Origin: Nitrospinota bacterium
GTDB lineage: Bacteria; UBA8248; JACPRG01
DNA length: 14,284 nt
Assembly (NCBI GenBank): GCA_030740135.1
Contig: JASLXW010000045.1
Location: 1-14,284, forward strand
Direction: 5' to 3'
Shown: in pieces, positions 4,713 through 13,022 of the stretch
Layout: every line of letters begins with the position of its first letter
Numbering within the stretch: position 1 is the first letter of the stretch
Position numbers and translations under genes: made by a program
The notes under the pieces: generated by a model
What the model was told of the DNA's origin: nothing
The model's database searches: none
What the model saw: the letters and a program-made list of their open reading frames with translations, nothing else

Positions 4713-6149
4713 ATGAGTGACATTGATGAGCATCTGAATTCTCAATCCGACATGCGCGGTCAGAACAGCCAATCGCCGGACGAGACCCCGGAGGAGACCT
4801 CGGCCGATGCTTCGGGCGAGGCCTATTCGACTCGGATTCCGCCTGATTTGACGGTCTATGAAGTCTCCGATGAGGATCCGGGGAAGTTGGACGATGAGTC
4901 TCCCGGCAATCTGTTCGGTCAGGTGGAGGACGCGTCTTCCCTGGATTCACAGGGCAATCTGTTCGGTCAGGTGGAGGACGCGTCTTCCCTGGATTCACAG
5001 ACGGAAGAAGCGCCGGATGAGCCTTCGCCCCTCCCCGCCGAGGAAGCCGATTCAACCCCCCATGAATCGCTGGGCGAATACCTGCGGCGGCATCGGGAAG
5101 CGGCGGGCATCACCATCGATCAGTTGGCTTCCACCACCAAGATCAAAGGGCGGATCATTTCGGCCCTTGAAGAGGACCAATATGAAGACACCCCGCATGC
5201 ACCCATCGTTCGGGGGTTCCTGAAGATCCTGGCGTCGGAAATCGGTCTCAGTGCGGACGACCTCCTTTCCCGGTTCCATCCCCCCGCCCTGAAAAAAAGG
5301 GAAGACGGGGAGTTAATCTTCCTGGAATGGAGCGCCCAGCTCATGGGGTCCCGGCGGGCCCTGCGCTCGCGGGTTCCCGCTGCGGCATTGTTCCTTCTGG
5401 TGTTGGGCGCGGGATATTTTTTCTATGTCGAAGGGTCGAAGCTCGGGTCGGATCAGGGGATCCGGCCCCCGGCGAAGAAGGCCCTGGGCGCCGTCCCCCG
5501 AAAGGCGCGACGTCCGGTCGCTCCGAAGGTGGTGAACCCGCCCGGACCGAAGGGCGCCAAATCCAAAGACGCCGCGGAGATCAACCGGCCGAAAACGGAC
5601 CGAAATCCGAAGGCCTCCGAAACCGAAACCGCCATGAAGGTCAACAAGCCGAAAGCGGACCGGAACCCGAAAACCGCCGAGGCCCGGCCCGAGAAGAAGA
5701 ACGGGATCCTCCCCCCTTCCGCCGCGCCCCCGGGGGGAGGCCGGCCGACGCCTGTGGCGGCGGAGGCGATCCCGAAACCCGGTTCCCCGCCCTCTCTGGA
5801 CGCGAGAGCGGCCTCGGCGGGCGTGGCCGTAACCGAAAAGGTTGTGGACAACTCCAAGGTGAAAGTCACCCTCAAGAAAAAAACCGCCCCGTCGAAGTCG
5901 CCTCTGGTTCTGAATATCACGGCCAAGGGGGACACTTGGCTGCGCGTGATTGTGGACGGAAATCAACGGGATGAGATCTTCCTGCTGGAAGGGGAGAGCC
6001 GGCGCTGGAGCGGGAACAAGACGTTTGTCCTGACCATCGGGACCGCCACCAGCACTGTCGTGGAGCTCAACGGATCGTCCATTCCACTTCCCAAGACGGA
6101 GAGCAATCTCGTCCGGGATTTTTTGATCAGCAAGAACGACCTGCTGTAG
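4713..6149 (+). CDS. rodZ: RodZ-like cytoskeletal/cell-shape protein with HTH and DUF4115
   Basis: About 478 residues. The acidic, low-complexity N-terminus (1-115) contains a perfect tandem duplication (GNLFGQVEDASSLDSQ twice). A RodZ-type HTH follows (about 118-190: SLGEYLRRHREAAGITIDQLA, IVRGFLKILASEIGL), then one membrane helix (about 222-242, AALFLLVLGAGYFFYV). A long basic, Pro-rich linker carries repeated INRPKTDRNPK / VNKPKADRNPK units. The C-terminus (about 398-478: LVLNITAKGDTWLRVIVDG) is the periplasmic DUF4115-type beta domain. RodZ links MreB to the cell-wall elongation machinery. I chose the ATG at 4713 because GGAAGG lies upstream and coding character begins there. RodZ is usually around 300-350 residues; the excess is the N-terminal extension and linker. 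aroE starts 11 bases later. Confidence 0.83.
   Translation: MSDIDEHLNSQSDMRGQNSQSPDETPEETSADASGEAYSTRIPPDLTVYEVSDEDPGKLDDESPGNLFGQVEDASSLDSQGNLFGQVEDASSLDSQTEEAPDEPSPLPAEEADSTPHESLGEYLRRHREAAGITIDQLASTTKIKGRIISALEEDQYEDTPHAPIVRGFLKILASEIGLSADDLLSRFHPPALKKREDGELIFLEWSAQLMGSRRALRSRVPAAALFLLVLGAGYFFYVEGSKLGSDQGIRPPAKKALGAVPRKARRPVAPKVVNPPGPKGAKSKDAAEINRPKTDRNPKASETETAMKVNKPKADRNPKTAEARPEKKNGILPPSAAPPGGGRPTPVAAEAIPKPGSPPSLDARAASAGVAVTEKVVDNSKVKVTLKKKTAPSKSPLVLNITAKGDTWLRVIVDGNQRDEIFLLEGESRRWSGNKTFVLTIGTATSTVVELNGSSIPLPKTESNLVRDFLISKNDLL
4905..5000 (+). repeat. Perfect 48-bp tandem duplication inside rodZ
   Basis: Two identical 48-base units (4905-4952 and 4953-5000) encode GNLFGQVEDASSLDSQ twice, in frame. 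Their identity at DNA level points to a recent duplication that could vary in copy number. Confidence 0.95.
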
Positions 6150-6160
6150 CCTTCTCACCG

Positions 6161-7045
6161 ATGCCATCCGTGGAGCGCGCCCTGGGGGTGATGGGTTTCC
6201 CTTTGGGGCATTCCCTTTCGCCGTTGATGTTCGATACGGCGCTGGCGGAATTGAGCCTTCCCTACCGGTTTTTGGCCTTCGAGGTTCCCCCCGAGCGTTT
6301 GGGCGATGCCTTCCTCGGGATTCGCGCGCTGGGAATCCATGGGGTCGCCCTCACCATTCCGCACAAGGAAGCGGTCGTCGGCCACCTGGACGAGCTGACC
6401 GAGCCCGCCCGCCGCATCGGCGCGGTGAACCTGGTCTTCCGGGAGGGCGATCGACTCGTCGGCCACAACACCGACGGCGCCGGTTTCGTCCGCTCTCTAC
6501 GGGAGGAGGCGGACCTGGATCCCCGCGGAGGGCGTTTCCTCCTCCTGGGGGCGGGGGGCGCGGCCCGGGGGATCGCCTCGGAGCTGGCCGCCCAAGGGGC
6601 GCGCGCGCTGGTCATTGCCAACCGCACCCTTTCCCGGGCGGAAACCCTGGCCGGGTGGGTCCGAAAGACATTCGATTCCGTCGACGTCCAGGCCGTCCCG
6701 CTGAGGGGCGGGGAGGCGGAGCGCGCCGCGACAATGGCGGACGCCGTCATCCAATGCACCTCCCTCGGCTTGATCGGGCGGGACGGGGAGGCGGAAGGGA
6801 CGTCGCCCCTCGACCCGGGCTGTCTGCGCCCCGGCCAGGTGGTGGTGGACATTGTCTATCGGCCCCTGGAAACCCCGTTTCTTCGGGCCGCCGGCGACCG
6901 GGGGGCAAAAACGGTGGGCGGGCTCGGAATGCTCGTTTTTCAGGGGGCGGAAAACTTCCGGATCTGGACCGGTGCGGAGCTTCCGGTCGAGAAGGTCCGA
7001 AAAGAGATGGAAGCGGCCCTCCTGGGCGAAGGAGGGAAAGGATGA
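6161..7045 (+). CDS. aroE: Shikimate dehydrogenase
   Basis: 294 residues. This NADP-dependent enzyme reduces 3-dehydroshikimate to shikimate in the aromatic amino-acid pathway. Substrate-binding domain motifs: GHSLSP (16-21), TIPHKE with the catalytic Lys69, and NTDG (103-106) with the catalytic Asp105. NADP-binding Rossmann motif: LLGAGGAARGIASEL (about 129-143), then IANRT. The C-terminal signature is VDIVYRPLETPFL...GGLGMLVFQGAENFRIWTG. The usual N-V-T before the Lys loop reads A-L-T here, a mild substitution. The ATG at 6161 is 11 bases after the rodZ stop. The stop overlaps the mfd start (ATGA), so the genes are co-transcribed and coupled. Confidence 0.95.
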   Translation: MPSVERALGVMGFPLGHSLSPLMFDTALAELSLPYRFLAFEVPPERLGDAFLGIRALGIHGVALTIPHKEAVVGHLDELTEPARRIGAVNLVFREGDRLVGHNTDGAGFVRSLREEADLDPRGGRFLLLGAGGAARGIASELAAQGARALVIANRTLSRAETLAGWVRKTFDSVDVQAVPLRGGEAERAATMADAVIQCTSLGLIGRDGEAEGTSPLDPGCLRPGQVVVDIVYRPLETPFLRAAGDRGAKTVGGLGMLVFQGAENFRIWTGAELPVEKVRKEMEAALLGEGGKG

Positions 7046-10000
7046 AGGCCCCGTCCGAATCCTCCCGGGCGTCCCGTCTGTCCGAGTGGACCCGGTTTCC
7101 TTCCGGCGCCTCCCGACTGTGCGTCAGCGGCACGACCGACGCGGCCCGCGCGCTTTACCTGACGGCCCTTGTGCGCGAGAGGCGTCGGGCCGGCGCCGGG
7201 TGCGGTATTGTGGCCGTGACCCCGACCGGGGACGCCGCCCTCCGTCTTTACGAGGACCTCCGTTTTTTCGAGGACCGCGCCGGACCCCCCGTTCTCATCT
7301 TCCCCCCCTGGGATCTGGCGCCGCTCGAGCCGCTCTCCCCCAGCCCCAAAACCGTCGGCGCGCGGCTCACCGCCCTTTCGGCCTGGTCGGCGGGAGAGCC
7401 CTGCCTGACGGTGACCTCGATCTCCGCCCTGGCGCAAAAACTGATCCCCCCCCAGGCGATCCTCTCTGCCGCGCTCGACCTGGAGCGGGGCGATCCCCTG
7501 GAGCGGGACGAGCTGTTGGAAGACCTCTTGCGCGCGGGGTATCACCGAAGTCCGGTGGTGGAGGATGAGGGGGAATACGCGGTTCGCGGATCGCTGGTGG
7601 ACGTGTATTCGCCCCAGTCGGAGTTCCCCGTCCGGATCGAGTTCGACGAGGACGGCGTCTTCTCCCTGCGCCGTTTCCAGGTCGGCGATCAGCGCTCGGT
7701 CGAGCGGCTGGAGCGGGCCCGAATCATGCCCGCCCGGGAGATCATCCTCGACGAAGAAGCCCGAACGCGCGCGGCCGGGAAGCTGCGGGATTGGGCCGGC
7801 GCCGGGGAAGCGGGCGAACGGGACCGGTTTGAGCTTCTGGCCGACCGGTTGTTGGAGGATGGATACTTCCCGGGGTTTGAAACCCTGGCGCCGCTGTTTC
7901 GGGACGACCTGATCGCCGCCGTGGAGGCCCTGCCGCCCGACGCCCTGGTCGCCCTGTCCGAGCCGGACGCCATGCCGGAGGCGGACGAAGCGCGCTGGGA
8001 AGGGCTCTCGGAGGCTGCGGACGCCGGGCGCGCGGCGGCCCCGTTCCCCCTCGAGGATTTCTCGCTCCCGCCGGGAGCGGTGCTCGGCGCCCTGACGGCG
8101 CGGGCCGCGCCGGACTCACCCGTGATCGATCTTCCCTCCCTCGGCTTGGGAACGGGTGAAGGCCGGGACGGCGAACCGCACCTCCATCTCAACGCGGGAC
8201 GCCCCGGCTCCTTTCAGGGTCAGGTTCCGGCGTTCGTGCGCCAACTGAAGATTTGGCTGGCCAAAGGACTCCGGGTGGCGATTGTGGCCGTCCACCGGAC
8301 GCAGGCCGTGAGGCTCCAGCAGATCCTGCGGGAGTTCGAGCTGGGGGCCTCCATCCTGGAGGGCCCCGACGCCGCCGGCTGGTTTTCCTCCGAATCCGGA
8401 GAGCCGGAGGCGGCCCTCCTGGTCGGCCGGCTCTCCGAAAGCTTCCAGAGCGAGGACCTGGATTGCGTCGCGATTCGCGAGGAGGAGATCTTTTACACGC
8501 CCGTGCGCCGGAGGGCGGCCCCGCCTCTCCGAAGAAGGGCTTTCGAGGCGGCCTTCCGCGAGCTCCAGGCCGGAGACTACGTCGTTCACCGGGATTACGG
8601 AATCGGCGTCTATCAGGGCGTGGACCGGATCGGTCTGGCCGGGGCGGAGCAGGAGTTCCTGGTGATCGAGTACCAGGGCGGAGACAAGCTCTTTGTCCCC
8701 ATGGAGAACCTGAACCTCGTCGAAAAATACATGGGCGCCGGCCAGGGAAAGCCGAGGATTGATCGGTTGGGGGGGGGGGCGTGGGCCAAGACGAAGAAAA
8801 AAACCCAGGCCGCCGTCCTGGCCATGGCCCAGGGGCTCATGGAGCTGGCGGCGCGGCGCCAGGTCGCCGAGGGATTCACATTCTCTCCCGATGATCACTG
8901 GACCCGGGAGTTCTCGGCTTCCTTTCCGTTCGAGGAGACCCCCGATCAGCTCCAGGCCATTCAGGAAGTGATCGCGGACATGGAAAAATCGCGTCCGATG
9001 GATCGGTTGATCTGCGGAGACGTGGGGTACGGAAAGACGGAAGTGGCCATTCGGGCGGCCTTCAAGAGCGTGATGGACAAAAAGCAGGTTTGCGTCCTGG
9101 CGCCGACGACCGTCCTGGCCGAGCAGCACCGGGCCACCTTTCAGGAGCGGTTGGCCGATTACCCGGTGTCTGTCGAATGCCTGACCCGGTTTCGGAGCCG
9201 GGCCGAGCAGAAAGACGTTCTCGAGCGCCTGGCCGCCGGGCAAGTGGACATCCTCATCGGGACGCACCGGGTGCTCCAGTCCGACGTCAAGTTTCGGGAC
9301 CTGGGCCTGATCGTCGTGGATGAAGAGCAGCGCTTCGGCGTGGCCCACAAGGAGAAGCTCAAGGGTCTCCAGGCGTCCGTGGACCTGTTGACGCTGACGG
9401 CGACGCCCATTCCCCGGACCCTCCAGATGGGCCTTTTGGGAATCCGGGACCTGAGCGTCATCGACACCCCGCCCCCCGACCGGCTGGCCGTTCGCACCTA
9501 CGTTTGTCCGTTCGAGGACCGCGTTATCCGGGAGGCCCTGACCCGGGAGCGGGATCGGGGGGGGCAGGTGTTCTTCGTCCATCCGCGCGTGGAAACCATC
9601 GACGCCACGGCCCGATATCTCCACCGTTTGATCCCGGGGTTGCGCTTGGCGATCGCCCACGGCCAGATGCGGGAGAAACAACTCCACGAGGCCATGGTGG
9701 GATTCCTGAATCGAAAGCTCGACGTCCTGCTCTGCACGACGATCATCGAGAACGGCCTGGACATCTCCAATGCCAACACCATCATCATCAACCGGGCCGA
9801 GATGTACGGCCTCGCCCAGCTCTACCAGCTCCGGGGGCGCGTCGGGCGGTCGGACCGGCAGGCGTTCGCGTACTTTCTGGTGCAGGCGGGGCGGAGCCTC
9901 ACCCCGACGGCCCGGAGCAGACTGAAGGCGTTGGAAGAGCTGAGCGAGCTGGGCGCCGGCCTTCGTCTGGCCGCCCGAGACCTCGAGATCCGGGGAGCGG

Positions 10001-10581
10001 GCAACATCATCGGGGCCGAGCAGTCGGGCCACATCGCGGCCGTCGGATTCGATCTTTATTGCCGGCTGCTGGAAGAGGCGGTCGAGGGGTTGAAGGGAGA
10101 GCGGGCCGTCCGGCGAATCGAGCCCGAGTTGTCCTTGGGTGTGCGGCCTTCCTTTCCGGAGGACTACGTGCCGGGGCAGAATCAGCGCCTGGAGCTCTAC
10201 CGCGAGATCGCCGACACGCAGACCACCGGCGAGCTCGAGGCGCTCCGGCGCGCCCTGGCCGATCGCTTCGGCGCCCTGCCCCCCGCCGCCGAATCCCTGT
10301 TCGAGACCGCCCGGTTGCGCATCCTCGCCACCCGGGCCGGCGTGGAGAAGCTCACCGTCGCGAATGGATGGGCCACATTTCATCCGGAGGATCGGCCCTA
10401 TGAGTTGACGCCGGAATTCCTGGCCACCCCCGGACTCAAGTTCCTCGACCCGAGGACATTCCGGGTTCCCATGCCGCCGGAGGAGTCGGAACGCAGGGAA
10501 ACGCTGGAAAGGGTGTTGATCGCGCTGGAAGCCTGCGCTACGATCTCCGATCAACCGGGAGAGGATTTTCGGATCGAATGA
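7042..10581 (+). CDS. mfd: Transcription-repair coupling factor Mfd
   Basis: 1179 residues, slightly longer than typical Mfd (about 1150). Mfd is an ATP-dependent translocase that removes RNA polymerase stalled at DNA lesions and recruits UvrA. Visible in order: the UvrB-homology N-terminal module (FFPPWDLAPLEPLSPSP-like region at about 90-105; VRGSLVDVYSPQSEFPVRIE), the RNA-polymerase-interacting Tudor-like domain (GDYVVHRDYGIGVYQGVD; FVPMENLNLVEKYMG), then the RecG-like motor. The motor has Walker A GDVGYGKTEVA near residue 659, DEEQ at about 760, LTATPIPRTLQMGL, and QLYQLRGRVGRSD at about 925-937. The C-terminal D7 autoinhibitory domain ends the protein. The ATG at 7042 overlaps the aroE stop; the frame is open further upstream inside aroE but that part is not Mfd. 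Confidence 0.97.
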   Translation: MKAPSESSRASRLSEWTRFPSGASRLCVSGTTDAARALYLTALVRERRRAGAGCGIVAVTPTGDAALRLYEDLRFFEDRAGPPVLIFPPWDLAPLEPLSPSPKTVGARLTALSAWSAGEPCLTVTSISALAQKLIPPQAILSAALDLERGDPLERDELLEDLLRAGYHRSPVVEDEGEYAVRGSLVDVYSPQSEFPVRIEFDEDGVFSLRRFQVGDQRSVERLERARIMPAREIILDEEARTRAAGKLRDWAGAGEAGERDRFELLADRLLEDGYFPGFETLAPLFRDDLIAAVEALPPDALVALSEPDAMPEADEARWEGLSEAADAGRAAAPFPLEDFSLPPGAVLGALTARAAPDSPVIDLPSLGLGTGEGRDGEPHLHLNAGRPGSFQGQVPAFVRQLKIWLAKGLRVAIVAVHRTQAVRLQQILREFELGASILEGPDAAGWFSSESGEPEAALLVGRLSESFQSEDLDCVAIREEEIFYTPVRRRAAPPLRRRAFEAAFRELQAGDYVVHRDYGIGVYQGVDRIGLAGAEQEFLVIEYQGGDKLFVPMENLNLVEKYMGAGQGKPRIDRLGGGAWAKTKKKTQAAVLAMAQGLMELAARRQVAEGFTFSPDDHWTREFSASFPFEETPDQLQAIQEVIADMEKSRPMDRLICGDVGYGKTEVAIRAAFKSVMDKKQVCVLAPTTVLAEQHRATFQERLADYPVSVECLTRFRSRAEQKDVLERLAAGQVDILIGTHRVLQSDVKFRDLGLIVVDEEQRFGVAHKEKLKGLQASVDLLTLTATPIPRTLQMGLLGIRDLSVIDTPPPDRLAVRTYVCPFEDRVIREALTRERDRGGQVFFVHPRVETIDATARYLHRLIPGLRLAIAHGQMREKQLHEAMVGFLNRKLDVLLCTTIIENGLDISNANTIIINRAEMYGLAQLYQLRGRVGRSDRQAFAYFLVQAGRSLTPTARSRLKALEELSELGAGLRLAARDLEIRGAGNIIGAEQSGHIAAVGFDLYCRLLEEAVEGLKGERAVRRIEPELSLGVRPSFPEDYVPGQNQRLELYREIADTQTTGELEALRRALADRFGALPPAAESLFETARLRILATRAGVEKLTVANGWATFHPEDRPYELTPEFLATPGLKFLDPRTFRVPMPPEESERRETLERVLIALEACATISDQPGEDFRIE

Positions 10582-10665
10582 TGGAATTCTGCCGGAAAGA
10601 GCGTCTTTCAGGCGAGGGACCCTCCGACTGCCGGGTCGGATTCGGGACTCGGAAGGACCACTGAG

Positions 10666-11661
10666 ATGATCGGTCTGTCGTCCGTTTTGCGGGTAGTGGG
10701 ATTCGGGAGCTTGATGGCCTTTGCGGCGGCGGGGGGACTTCGCGCCCCTTCCGCCCGGGCGGTCGTGATCGACCGGATCGTCGCCGTCGTCAACAAGGAC
10801 ATCATCACGCTGAGCCAGGTCCAGGAGGCGGGCAGGGGCGAGTTCTCACAACTCCAACAGCGTTACAACGGCCGCCGGCTGAAACGGGAAATCGAGCGGG
10901 TGCAGCGGAAATACCTGGATCTTCTCATCACGCGCCGTCTCCGGGTCAACCGCGCCAAGGAGATGGAGCTTTCCTTCACCGATGCCGAGGTTGATCGGGC
11001 GCTGGAGGACGTGAAGAAGCGGAACAACATCTCCGACAGCGAACTCGAGGTGCTCCTGAAACGGGAGGGGATGACGATCCCGGAATACCGGGAGCGCGTC
11101 GGGGAGGAAATCCTGCTGCGAAAGGTCATGAACATCGAGGTCCGGTCCCGGGTCAGCGTCACCCCGCGGGAAATCAAAGCCTATTACAAGAGCCACCGGT
11201 CAGAGTTTCTGCCTCCCGAGCGGATCCGCGCTGGCCACATCCTTTTTCTGGCCCCCATCAACGCCGGCCAGGACATCGAGCGGGTGAAACGAACGGCCGC
11301 CGAACGGGTGTTGCGCGGGATCCGCAAAGGCGCCGGCTTTTCGGAAATGGCCAAACGGCATTCCCAGGACCCGTCGGCCGCGCGGGGCGGCGACTTGGGG
11401 ATCATCCTCAGGGGCGAAGTGCTTCCGAACTTCGAGCGGGTGCTGTTCGCCATGAAGGAGGGAGAGGTGTCCGACGTGGTGCGGACGCGGGCCGGGTTCC
11501 ACATCATCAAGCTGGTCAGGCGGCTTCCCCGAATCCCCCCTCCGCTCAGTCAGGTGGAAAAGAAGATCCGCAACCGGATCTTCCAGGAAAAGGTCACGGC
11601 CCGGATGCGCCGCTGGATGGAAGAATTGAAGAAAAAGGCGTATATCGAGGTCACGATGTGA
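10666..11661 (+). CDS. surA: SurA-like periplasmic peptidyl-prolyl cis-trans isomerase
   Basis: 331 residues. An N-terminal signal peptide (about 1-32: VVGFGSLMAFAAAGGLRAPSARA) precedes the SurA N-terminal domain (IDRIVAVVNKDIITLSQVQE, 35-54; then helices to about 165). A single parvulin/PpiC domain follows at about 186-287 (IRAGHILFLAP, FSEMAKRHSQDPSAARGGDLG, RTRAGFHIIKLV). SurA-type proteins chaperone outer-membrane proteins, so an outer membrane is implied. Classical enterobacterial SurA has two PpiC domains; this has one, as is common outside gammaproteobacteria. It follows mfd after 84 bases and has GGAAGG upstream of the ATG. The next gene overlaps its stop by 4 bases. Confidence 0.88.
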   Translation: MIGLSSVLRVVGFGSLMAFAAAGGLRAPSARAVVIDRIVAVVNKDIITLSQVQEAGRGEFSQLQQRYNGRRLKREIERVQRKYLDLLITRRLRVNRAKEMELSFTDAEVDRALEDVKKRNNISDSELEVLLKREGMTIPEYRERVGEEILLRKVMNIEVRSRVSVTPREIKAYYKSHRSEFLPPERIRAGHILFLAPINAGQDIERVKRTAAERVLRGIRKGAGFSEMAKRHSQDPSAARGGDLGIILRGEVLPNFERVLFAMKEGEVSDVVRTRAGFHIIKLVRRLPRIPPPLSQVEKKIRNRIFQEKVTARMRRWMEELKKKAYIEVTM

Positions 11662-11969
11662 CGCCCTCCCGTGAGGGAGCCCGGCGCCCGGAAAACCCGG
11701 GCGTCCGCCTGGATGTCTTTCTCAAAATCGCCGGAATCCTCAAGCGCCGTTCTCTGGCCCAAAGCTTCTGCGAGGCCGGGGCCGTAACGGTCAACGGGCA
11801 TCCCGCCAAATCGGGCAGGCTGATTCACGCGGGGGACCGCGTCCGGATCGATACCTGGAACCGGCGGCTCGTCGTTTTGGTCCGGTCGCTCCCCGGGAAG
11901 GGTCCGAGGCGGGGGGAGCGGTGCTACGAGGTCATCGAAGAGGGAAGAAAGCCTTCCCCGAATGGTTAA
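11658..11969 (+). CDS. S4-domain RNA-binding protein, HslR/YabR-like
   Basis: 103 residues starting at a GTG whose GTGA overlaps the surA-like stop. The S4 RNA-binding fold occupies about residues 15-75: VRLDVFLKIAGILKRRSLAQSFCEAGAVTVNGHPAKSGRLIHAGDRVRID, with the typical R-L-D-x-x-L opening and the V-T-V-N-G loop. Relatives such as HslR (Hsp15) bind the 50S subunit carrying a stalled nascent chain and help ribosome rescue. The short basic C-terminal tail is consistent with that. The coupling with a periplasmic chaperone gene is conserved in many Gram-negative genomes as I recall, but functional linkage is uncertain. Confidence 0.83.
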   Translation: MTPSREGARRPENPGVRLDVFLKIAGILKRRSLAQSFCEAGAVTVNGHPAKSGRLIHAGDRVRIDTWNRRLVVLVRSLPGKGPRRGERCYEVIEEGRKPSPNG

Positions 11970-11983
11970 CCCGCATTTCTCAC
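11970..11983 (+). repeat. Dispersed intergenic motif copy 2
   Basis: CCCGCATTTCTCAC begins one base after the stop of the S4 gene. It is the exact inverse of the copy at 1525-1538, and its extension CAAAGG resembles CAAGG at 12821-12827. Confidence 0.5.
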
Positions 11984-12134
11984 AAAGGGAATTTTCAATC
12001 TCGGATGGGCCGGTAAACTGGTTGCCTTTCAATCCATTGCCCGATGCGAGTGAGTTGCCTGGCTGGAACGCCCCGTTCTCCGCGCGGGCGTGTGACGGGC
12101 CGGTCCCTGTACCGACTCGAGGATTCTCTGGGAA

Positions 12135-12168
12135 AGTTTTGCGGGGGGGTTCCCAACCCCTGTGACGG
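12135..12168. repeat. Small GC-rich inverted repeat
   Basis: GGGGTT-CCC-AACCCC forms a perfect 6-bp stem. It lies between the convergent S4 and RidA genes, next to the stronger hairpin at 12171-12203, and probably forms part of the same termination region. Confidence 0.4.
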
Positions 12169-12170
12169 GG

Positions 12171-12203
12171 CCGGGGGGGCGCCTTTCAAAAAGCGCCCCC
12201 CGG
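12171..12203. terminator. Bidirectional terminator-like hairpin
   Basis: GGGGGGCGC pairs with GCGCCCCCC across the loop CTTTCAAAAA. It sits 13 bases past the RidA stop (minus) and downstream of the S4 gene (plus), where transcription from both sides should end. There is no clear external U-tract, so it is called from stem strength and position. Confidence 0.65.
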
Positions 12204-12215
12204 ATCTTCTTCGCC

Positions 12216-12614
12216 TTACGGCGCGACCGCCCAGACATCCACCTCGATGAGCATGTCCTTCCGGATGAGCTCCGCGACGAACGTCGTGCTCGCCATCGGG
12301 ATGTCCTCGAAGAACTCCTTCCGGATGGCGTTCATCCGCGCGTAGTCCTCCCGGCGCTTGACGATCACCATCATCTTGATCACTTCTTCCCAGCCCAGGT
12401 CCGCCGCTTGAAGGGCGACCTCCAGATTGTTGAATGTCAGGCGGGCCTGGGATTCGAAATCGCCGGGAATCTCGCGCGATTCCAGCGGGCCTTCGACGTG
12501 GGAGAGCGCGCTCGTCCCCGAGATCGCCACGACGTTGCCCGAGCGGATGCCCCGCACGAACGGCCCGATGGGCTCCCCGAGGCCCGAGGGGGCGATGACC
12601 TCTTTTTGGACCAT
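12216..12614 (-). CDS. RidA family (YjgF/YER057c/UK114) protein
   Basis: 132 residues. Family features: VIAPSGLGEPIGPFVRGIRSGNVVAISG, DFESQARLTFNNLEVALQAAD, VIVKRREDYARMN, and a C-terminal LIEVDVWAV strand. RidA proteins form trimers with active sites between subunits and hydrolyse reactive enamines/imines; other family branches have unclear roles. The catalytic Arg of true RidA lies in a P-A-R-S-T-like segment; here it reads P-M-A-S-T-T, so the Arg is absent and deaminase activity should not be assumed. I chose the ATG at 12614 because AGGAG lies 8 bases upstream. It is monocistronic with a hairpin after the stop. Confidence 0.87.
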   Translation of the reverse strand: MVQKEVIAPSGLGEPIGPFVRGIRSGNVVAISGTSALSHVEGPLESREIPGDFESQARLTFNNLEVALQAADLGWEEVIKMMVIVKRREDYARMNAIRKEFFEDIPMASTTFVAELIRKDMLIEVDVWAVAP

Positions 12615-12810
12615 CGAAAATTCTCCTCGCGATGATAGCGATGCGCGGGTCCGCTTGAGCGGATTCCCCGCGCGGGTCGGCCGGCCCTTGTCCGGAAGGA
12701 CACGCGGTTGCCGCAAGTCACTGTATCAGAAATTCGCAAGCGGTCCGTTTCTAAAACGCGAATTGGATTTGGAGGAGATCCATTCGGGTTTCGCCGTCGC
12801 TGCGGTCAGC

Positions 12811-12827
12811 CGGGATTTCTCACAAGG
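12811..12827 (+). repeat. Dispersed intergenic motif copy 3 (diverged)
   Basis: CGGGATTTCTCACAAGG shares ATTTCTCACAA with the copy at 11970-11990 (which has CATTTCTCACAAAGG). It is part of the same candidate repeat family. Confidence 0.4.
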
Positions 12828-12862
12828 AGAAGTGTAGCGCGGAGAGGGTCGCAAACCCTAAG

Positions 12863-12914
12863 CCTCAGCTTCCGCCCAAACGCGGGCCGAATCGAAAACC
12901 GGCGGAGGCTGAGG
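12863..12914. repeat. Large inverted repeat, 14-bp arms
   Basis: CCTCAGCTTCCGCC (12863-12876) and GGCGGAGGCTGAGG (12901-12914) are complementary at 13 of 14 positions (the other is a wobble), around a 24-base loop. A small hairpin AGGGT-CGCAA-ACCCT lies just upstream. It could be a terminator, a REP-like element or a MITE remnant. Confidence 0.55.
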
Positions 12915-13004
12915 GTCAACCGACCCGCGCCTCCGCGTTGCACCGCTTCCGCGAATGGGTGGCGCCCCCACACCGGTTTCGACCATAGAGGATCTGAAAC
13001 ACAG

Positions 13005-13022
13005 GGGGGCGATCACGCCCCC
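13005..13022 (-). terminator. Hairpin over the stop of the molybdopterin enzyme gene
   Basis: GGGGGCG-ATCA-CGCCCCC is a perfect 7-bp stem that includes the stop codon of the minus-strand gene; the minus-strand transcript then reads TGTGTTTC. It is a possible terminator. Confidence 0.45.

Larger units (their letters stand above)
12615..13003. other. Intergenic region, no supported gene
   Basis: This lies between the ridA-like gene and the molybdopterin enzyme gene, both on the minus strand. It holds the related dispersed motif at about 12811-12827 and the large inverted repeat at 12863-12914. The ridA-like promoter should be near 12640-12760 on the minus strand, but no clear boxes are seen. 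Confidence 0.5.

Noticed and set aside
8116..10554. Long open frame of 812 codons on the minus strand opposite mfd
   Set aside because: It is antisense to a clear Mfd coding sequence with intact motor motifs; its composition (Arg, Gly, Pro, Gln and Leu rich, no family motifs) is typical of a shadow frame in high-GC DNA.
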